13,017 bases of DNA from an uncultured Lachnospiraceae bacterium (GTDB lineage: Bacteria > Bacillota > Clostridia > Lachnospirales > Lachnospiraceae): positions 1-13,017 of the forward strand of contig CAKRTZ010000057.1 in the NCBI GenBank assembly GCA_934402515.1, read 5' to 3'. The translations under genes were made by a program, and so were the position numbers. Shown here piece after piece: positions 12,925-13,017 of this stretch (the first letter of the stretch is position 1; the number at the start of each line of letters is the position of its first letter). The notes below the pieces were generated by a model. The model was not told the DNA's origin. It did not search any database and saw only the letters and a list, made by a program, of their open reading frames with translations.

Positions 12925-13017
12925 TTAAACAAATGACTTAGTTTGTATCATCTCATCCCAGGTACGGTAAATCACATCAGGATCCAGCTGCTTTGTAATC
13001 TCCTGGGCCACGCAGCC
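12925..13017 (-). CDS. C-terminal end of an unidentified protein (truncated by window edge)
   Basis: The last 30 codons of a minus-strand reading frame run in from the edge and end at TAA (12927-12925). They include EITKQLDPDVIYRTWDEMIQ. The segment is hydrophilic and helix-like. Same strand and a 61-base gap to asnB suggest co-transcription. In such settings the gene before asnB is often a glycosyltransferase, but 30 residues are too few to tell and no family is claimed. The codon use is ordinary for the window. Confidence 0.5.
   Translation of the reverse strand, partial: GCVAQEITKQLDPDVIYRTWDEMIQTKSFV

Overview
The window looks like a low-GC Gram-positive, most likely a gut Lachnospiraceae-type Clostridium relative. 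The signs are strong AGGAGG-type ribosome binding sites, a sortase-anchored surface protein with a Lachnospiraceae-style C-terminus, a zinc-ribbon plus membrane-anchor protein typical of that group, and a small hydrophobic peptide of the holin-like toxin type. The genus is not decided by the sequence. No tRNA, rRNA, CRISPR array, transposase or phage gene was seen.

All large genes are on the minus strand and concern the cell envelope. Read in transcription order, from high to low coordinates, they are: the C-terminal end of an unidentified protein (12925-13017); an AsnB-type glutamine amidotransferase (10965-12863); a zinc-ribbon, single-pass membrane protein with a large extracytoplasmic domain (8652-10865); a 1095-residue helical, sortase-anchored surface protein (4439-7726); a membrane-anchored SGNH-like protein (3043-4215) followed 18 bases later by a polytopic GT-C/DUF6020-like membrane protein (1198-3024); and a translationally coupled pair of small EamA/SMR-type transporters (271-687 and 1-278, the latter cut by the window edge). 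Transporter pairs of this shape (compare ArnE/ArnF) flip polyprenyl-linked sugars, and GT-C proteins use such sugars, so a role in surface glycan decoration is plausible but inferred. A decayed fragment of a Lachnospiraceae hypothetical gene lies on the plus strand at 8062-8526.

The most interesting part is the roughly 400-base gap at 818-1218, which lies between the GT-C gene and the transporter pair and holds no long gene. It has the full layout of a type I toxin-antitoxin cassette. A near-consensus plus-strand promoter (818-846) carries a LexA/SOS-type operator at its start site (852-865). It drives a structured leader with an 18-codon overlapping upstream ORF (968-1024), then a 28-codon membrane-peptide toxin (1008-1094). 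A perfect 12-bp hairpin (1087-1128) serves as a two-way terminator. A perfect-consensus convergent promoter (1190-1218), whose -35 box lies inside the last codons of the GT-C gene, makes a short antisense RNA. A 19-base segment of the toxin leader can pair with the segment just inside the antisense start. This combination resembles tisB/istR (SOS control) and hok/mok (overlapping leader ORF, fold-back) built around a Gram-positive holin-like toxin.

Other points are 11-base-phased direct repeats at the surface-protein promoter, dyads upstream of the SGNH and zinc-ribbon genes, and an apparent Ser-to-Asp change at the catalytic position of the SGNH protein.
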